Assembly: GCA_025506515.1 (NCBI GenBank)
Contig: JACCIX010000775.1
Location: 31,001-95,000, forward strand
Length of the DNA stretch: 64,000 nucleotides
Source: Flaveria trinervia
Taxonomy: Eukaryota > Streptophyta > Magnoliopsida > Asterales > Asteraceae
Reading direction: 5' to 3'
The position numbers and the translations under genes were made by a program. The notes below the pieces were generated by a model. The model did no database searches. It was not told the DNA's origin and worked only from the letters and a program-made list of their open reading frames with translations. Shown here one piece after another: positions 59,450 to 64,000 of this stretch. The number at the start of each line of letters is the position of its first letter. Position 1 is the stretch's first letter.

Positions 59450-59747
59450 TGATAGATCAAATGAATAAATTTGTGATGATTTGTAATACAATTCAATGAA
59501 TTTCACACAAAGTAATCAAATCAAAACAAGATATCAATAAATCAGTTTTCATTCATATCAAACTAAGACAATTACAGGTATGAAAAGCAGATTCGAATAA
59601 CTTGTGTATTCGTTATAAATACCGCAATCTAAGCATCTTTATACAGAAAACAAAGTAAAGGAACTAACAAATAGAAATAGTCCCTATACTATTACAAAAT
59701 ATCAAAAGACAAACAAAGACAACGTTAATCTTTTAGAGCACTTAACA
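59450..59747 (-). repeat. 5' LTR of copia D
   Basis: 298 bp, starting TGTTAAGTGC at 59747 and ending CTATCA at 59450 on the minus strand. TATTTATAA near 59612-59620 may be the TATA box. It is much shorter than the LTRs of C, E and F and has no motif array of its own. The partner LTR is outside the window, so the right boundary rests on the TG...CA ends and on the H protease sequence resuming. Confidence 0.75.
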
Positions 59748-60300
59748 ATGGGAATTCCTCCATTCTCCTTTCTTCTGCTGCTTATCGGTTACAAGTGCTA
59801 GAATAGCCACACGACCCTTTCGTAATAACTTTGAGCTTTCATGAATGAGATGATGCCTAACAGCACACTCCTATCACCTCTGACGGTAAGGATTTTATCA
59901 TCAATAGGGATTGTATGATCTTCTCATGACATATGAGTTCCGCTTGCTTGATAGAGAGCCAATCCATGCCATCACAACATCAAAACTCCCCAGCGTAACA
60001 GGCATAGATCTATAGCGAAAGTATGACCAGTAAGTTCTATCTACAGTCTTTAAGGATATGCGTTACATGGATTTGTTACCGTCGGTAATTCCACAGTGTA
60101 TTTAGATTCTAAAGCAGAGGGTATATCACTTAAAAGCCTACAGAACTTTAAGGACACAAAACTCCATCGGCTCCAATATCAAATAGTACGTAGCAAACAA
60201 CCATTATAGAGAACCTACCAGTAACAGTTGGGGGATCATTTAGAGCCTCACCTTAGCCAATGACAAAGGCTCTCCCTTGGCTCCTCTTTATTGTCGCCAT
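59748..60300 (-). pseudogene. Aspartic protease region of gypsy H
   Basis: The minus strand has GRAFVIG near 60270, then LFDIGAD near 60190, where the catalytic site reads D-I-G rather than D-T-G, and a LGSFDVV motif near 60000. The end, VAILALVTDKQQ, is near 59790. Several stops (near 60255, 60160 and 60150) and frameshifts are present. These motifs and their order match the protease part of chromoviral polyproteins. Confidence 0.75.
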
Positions 60301-60483
60301 ACCAGTACCATTTCCACAGTGTTGTTATTACGTTGTTGTTGTTGTTACGTGGTGGTTATTGTTGTTGTTATTGCCATTACCATTTCTCCTTAGTGTGGGC
60401 AGTTTCGCCTATAAATGCCTTTCTTTCCCACATTCAAAAAAACCCTTGGGAGTTTCTTGAGGTGTTGTGGCCTCCTTACCAGT

Positions 60484-61588
60484 TCACCCGACAATCCATT
60501 GCAGCGTGTCCAATTTTTCCACAACGTGACACTTGAAGTTATCACACCTTCCCACATTATGGTAATTACACCGAGTGCACTTCAGATGTCTACCACCATA
60601 ACCACTGGGTCCTTGATTATTTGCAGGCGTTTGGTTGGGAGTTACGGCTATTGTCGAACCTTCGTTGCTGTTGAACTGGCTGTTGTTGCTGTTGAGGTGA
60701 GGTTGACCACTAGAAGGTGATGATGCTTTGGTGTTGTTGGCATTATCCCACTTTCTTTTTTTGTCGGGAACGCTTGCCACAGCGCCTCGTTTGGGTAGAC
60801 ATCCTTGCTCCACGACTTGGTCAGTTAGCCTGTGAGCTAGCTGGATGGCTTGCTGAATTGTGGCTGGGTTGGAGGCGGTTACCATACTCTGCATTCGGGT
60901 ACCAATCCCCGTATGTAATGCTCTACTCTTTATGCACCTCATTCACCATTCCCGGGCACAAAGTTGCTAATTCATGGGTTCTGGTGGTGTATGCCTTGAT
61001 TTCCGAGCCATGCATCTTCAATTGCCAGAACTCCATTTCTAACTTCTGCACTTCATTGCGAGGACAGTACTCCTCAGTCATCATTGCTTTGAACTCTTCC
61101 CATGGAATTCTATTCACCATCGCTTGTCCTAGCATCTGGACTTGCGCGTTCCACCAACACAAAGCAAACACATCCAAAGTCCCGGTGGCATACTTCTCTT
61201 GATTCGCAGGGAACAATTGCATTTTGAGAAGACAGACTTAGTCTTCTCGAACCATCATACAAGCCCTATAGCACCCTCTGTACCGCTGTAGGTGCGTGGC
61301 TTACAGTCCATAAAGGACTTGTAGGTACACACTGGTGGTCCTGTGTTAACACAACACCCATTAATCAGACATCCCATACAGTTATGAGGATACCAGATTT
61401 ATCTTTCTATCATTGTTTACCTGCTCGCTGACCCGCCGTGGGCAGCAGCCACTGCCGCCTGAACATGCTCATTTTAGAGCAGCTAATTCTGCGAGGGTCA
61501 TGTTAATAGCACCATCGACCTGTTCTCCGGTGCCACGTCCACGTCCCCGTCCACGACCACATCCACGTCCACGTCCACGGGCGTCCAT
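60484..61588 (-). pseudogene. gag: gag of gypsy H
   Basis: Starts at ATG 61588 (minus) with an Arg-Gly repeat, MDARGRGRGCGRGRGRGRG, which could bind RNA. The retrotransposon gag domain (about 61260-60800) has CWWNAQVQ and EEFKAMMTEEYCPRNEVQ. A Gly/Asn/Gln-rich linker follows, then CTRCNYHNVGRC near 60570 and a final CCHC knuckle near 60505 that is readable only across a 1-bp shift. Breaks: a frameshift near 61470, a stop near 61250, a shift near 60930 and a stop at 60484. Confidence 0.82.
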
Positions 61589-61857
61589 TCTTTTCACTTT
61601 ATATTCACAAATACATTAATGAGTAACATCAAACACATTTAACTCATTGAAGCACAGTAAACAGTAAATAAAGAAATAATGAGTCATCACAACCACAACA
61701 TTCATAACAAAAATAATAACCAGTAAATAACTTGTAAATGAGTCACAATGTATTTATCAATGTCAAAATTTAAGTTTGTCGTTCGTGTGGGGAAACAACC
61801 CTTCCCACGTAGGTTTCAAAAAGAAAAACACTACGTAGTCTAAGTCATATAATGAAG

Positions 61858-62557
61858 TCAATCGACAACATCTGACCCATCACTATCACCCTCCATCTCC
61901 TCCGGTTCCTCCTCTTCGGGTCCCTCCTCGGGATCCTCCTCATCCTCAGGGTCTGCTGCAGGAGCAGGAGCTATAGCAATCTGAAGTGCCGCTATTGAGC
62001 TTCTAAAATGGCAATCCTATTATCAGCTATGGCGTCCCACTGTTCACGAGCAGTCAAGCACCCTTGGAGTGCCATGAGACCATCTTGCATATGGTGACAC
62101 CTGTTTAGGGTCTTCCCGTGTTGTTCCTTGAGTTCATCCAATTGATGTCTCAGTTTGTACACCTCTTGCGGCAGTGTACAGACATCACCCGTGAGCCGCC
62201 TTACTCGATGCTGCTCAGTGTCCAGTGCAGCCACTAGTGCAGCAATCAGTTGCTCGTTGGACTGCACCATTCGTGGGAGTGAAGGCATTGGTTGGTCGGG
62301 ATTGTTCCTAGTCCTGGGCCTCGGGACAGGTACGCGCTCCCTAAACATGATATGATTAACAAATATAGGATAGAAATGCCAGTCTCGCGGAGGGTCACAC
62401 TTCATCAATGCAAAGGGTTGATCCCAGTCAATCTCCTCTCGAGGATAAGCCAGTCAGGGCCAATCGAATCCATCATCAGGTATAGGTGAGGGAGGTGGGG
62501 ATTCAGATCGTGAAGGTGATTTTGGTCGCTTACCGGAGCTCTCGATGACGATGCCAT
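61858..62557 (-). pseudogene. Extra ORF upstream of gag in gypsy H
   Basis: A separate ORF between PBS and gag, function unknown. It starts at ATG 62557 (minus) with a Ser/Pro-rich N-terminus. A long open part (62408-61992) has a likely coiled coil (VYKLRHQLDELKEQ near 62145). After a stop near 61992 the continuing frame gives a highly acidic tail (EEGPEEEEPEEMEGD) ending GSDVVD at 61858. A frameshift occurs near 62480 and a stop near 62450. About 250 bp separates it from gag. Confidence 0.65.
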
Positions 62558-62677
62558 GCTGCAGAGAGTGTGACGTGTATGCCAATGAGTATAAATAGAT
62601 GAGAATAAGGCACAGGTAACTAATTAATGTGTGCTGTTATAGTCTAGTGTGTATGCAACTAGTTCCCTATAACCAAT

Positions 62678-62690
62678 GGCTCTGATACCA
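62678..62690 (-). other. Primer-binding site of gypsy H
   Basis: The minus strand reads TGGTATCAGAGCC, 3 bp after the LTR end. Confidence 0.9.
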
Positions 62691-62693
62691 ATC

Positions 62694-64000
62694 TGTCGCA
62701 CCCTCAAAATCCACTTGCAGAGTTTTTACCGCGAGGGCGTGTGAACAAACCAGATCACAGTCAACAGTTACTCAGAACGACTCTATATGCCATAATTTTA
62801 ATAAAATCAACCAAAGTACAAACTTAAAAATGGGGGAAGCGTTTTTGAAAACAACCCAAAGAAATAAAAGTACAACTATGGCAAAACATGTGCCAACCCA
62901 AAAGAGTAACAATAATCATTAAATGCTAAAAATGTCTTGAAGACTGAGTCTTAGAATGCAAGTGAACCATGCAGTGCTCCTATGGCAAGCAAGCTAATGA
63001 CCTGAGAATAGCATACTAAAATGTCAACAAATGTTGATGAGTTCAAGAGTGATATTCAAACATAATAGTTTAATAACATAGTATAACAGTAGTGCATTGT
63101 AACAGATAGCTAGTCAGTAACAATAAATATTAACTCATAGTGATTTCGCAATTGAAGCTGACTGTGTTATGTTGTTGCCTCCTGTCGCGACTTAAAAGGT
63201 CGTGACAATGTTCAATAGGACAAATTGCACCGAGTTGACCTCGAGTCACACAGGTGGGGCTCGTCAGACCCAGTAGTACTACCCAAATTTCCCCGCTATT
63301 CAATATTAACAATTCGAAAGTGTGAGGACTTTTCCATGATATCAAAACTATATAATATTATACACAACTTGAATATATAAAGTGTTTGTGATTTACCAGT
63401 ATGCTATGTCCCCCAAAATAGATTAAATAAAGAGTGGGGCATGAACTCCCCTGATACGTGTAATAGACACTTAGAGTTCTACTTGACAAACAGAATGGAC
63501 CGACAACCTTCAGTGGTTACCTAGATCATATAAGTACGTGAGTACGTGTAAATAGAGAACATGTGAAACCCTAAGTACACTACAACCAAGGACTCAAGAT
63601 TTCAAACAAAACAGACATGTTTGACCAAGTTGACCCGTTTGACCCGTTGGTGACTTATGTGTTGTAAACCATTCAAGTAATCATACACATATATCATACA
63701 TAGTTAACATTCAAATATATCATATGTATGCTATATTAACCAGGTGTATCACTTAGATCATCATACAACCAAGTATCATACAAGTCATGCGAATCTAGAA
63801 CATTAACATGTCCACTAGTTATAACACAACTAACATGTCACACAAAGATCAAACCACTCACACATGCCATGTGAAGCCACTCACGACTTCACATCCTAAA
63901 CCCTGCCAATCCTACTAAGTAGGGGCCTCAGATTCGCATGCGTGTATGATGATCATAATCATATTCATTACATCCAGCATACACCACAATAATCAATTTC
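62694..64000 (-). repeat. 5' LTR of gypsy H, partial
   Basis: Minus-strand LTR ending GGGTGCGACA at 62694. It runs past the right edge, so at least 1.3 kb long. I see no coding sequence and, unlike the other families here, no motif array in the visible part. Confidence 0.75.

Larger units (their letters stand above)
1..59747 (-). mobile_element. Ty1/copia element D, Sirevirus-like, incomplete at left edge
   Basis: This minus-strand copia element contains most of the window. Its 5' LTR is at 59450-59747, followed leftward by the PBS, a leader with a motif array, gag, pol and ORF3. Its 3' LTR lies beyond position 1. Four later insertions split it: solo LTR G in gag, composite E/F in the RT-RNase H junction, solo LTR B in the ORF3 leader and gypsy A in ORF3. 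Each has a matching 5-bp TSD, so the D sequence rejoins cleanly. Without the insertions about 14 kb of D is visible. The gene order, the long gag with coiled coil and two knuckle sites, and the ORF after pol fit the Sirevirus/Maximus group. The coding parts carry many frameshifts and stops. Confidence 0.88.
59748..64000 (-). mobile_element. Ty3/gypsy element H, 5' half
   Basis: The outermost element. Reading the minus strand from the right: LTR, PBS, an extra ORF, gag, then protease cut by the insertion of copia D at 59747/59748. RT and beyond lie outside the window, left of D. The gag style is that of chromoviral gypsy elements. Confidence 0.82.

Noticed and set aside
62694..64000. Host gene or unrelated unique sequence at the right edge
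   Set aside because: It begins exactly at the LTR end next to a PBS, with no coding signal, so it is the gypsy H LTR.

Overview
The window is plant nuclear DNA made almost entirely of nested LTR retrotransposons. I found no host gene, rRNA, tRNA or CRISPR array. Primer-binding sites complementary to initiator tRNA-Met, 5-bp target-site duplications (TSDs), a chromodomain-bearing Ty3/gypsy element and Sirevirus-like Ty1/copia elements all indicate a flowering plant. The style of the copia third ORF and of the gypsy gag resembles what I remember from Asteraceae annotations, but that family assignment is tentative.

Nesting runs four levels deep and is read from LTR ends and TSDs. H is a gypsy element on the minus strand (59748 to beyond 64000). 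Copia D (minus, 1-59747, running off the left edge) inserted into H. Four insertions lie inside D: gypsy A (plus, 909-22991, TSD taagt), solo gypsy LTR B (minus, 26014-27866, TSD taaac), copia E (minus, 30727-49810, TSD gtaag) and solo gypsy LTR G (plus, 53026-55654, TSD tgatt). Copia C (plus, 9771-22528, TSD gaggg) sits inside the 3' LTR of A. Copia F (plus, 33466-45965) sits inside E, which belongs to the same family as F but lies in the opposite orientation.

The copia elements share one layout: LTR, PBS, gag with a proximal zinc knuckle, coiled coil and distal zinc knuckle, a gag stop followed by a CAG|G acceptor-like site, protease-integrase-RT-RNase H, a long spacer, ORF3, polypurine tract, LTR. 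ORF3 occupies the place of the Sirevirus 'env-like' ORF. In three diverged families (C, D, E/F) it keeps an N-terminal [KR]HN motif and a YPRF motif.

The most interesting signal is in the regulatory DNA. Each copia family carries a dense array of its own short, often palindromic motif in its LTR or leader, and a second array in front of ORF3. In all four copies the ORF3 array is followed by a TATA box. In C both TATA boxes are the same octamer. This suggests a dedicated ORF3 promoter copying the LTR plan. All families share a core near CGACTGA, and the unrelated gypsy LTRs A/B and G carry the same kind of array. The coding regions are mostly decayed by frameshifts and stops. The best preserved are the 777-codon pol ORF of A and the pol of F.
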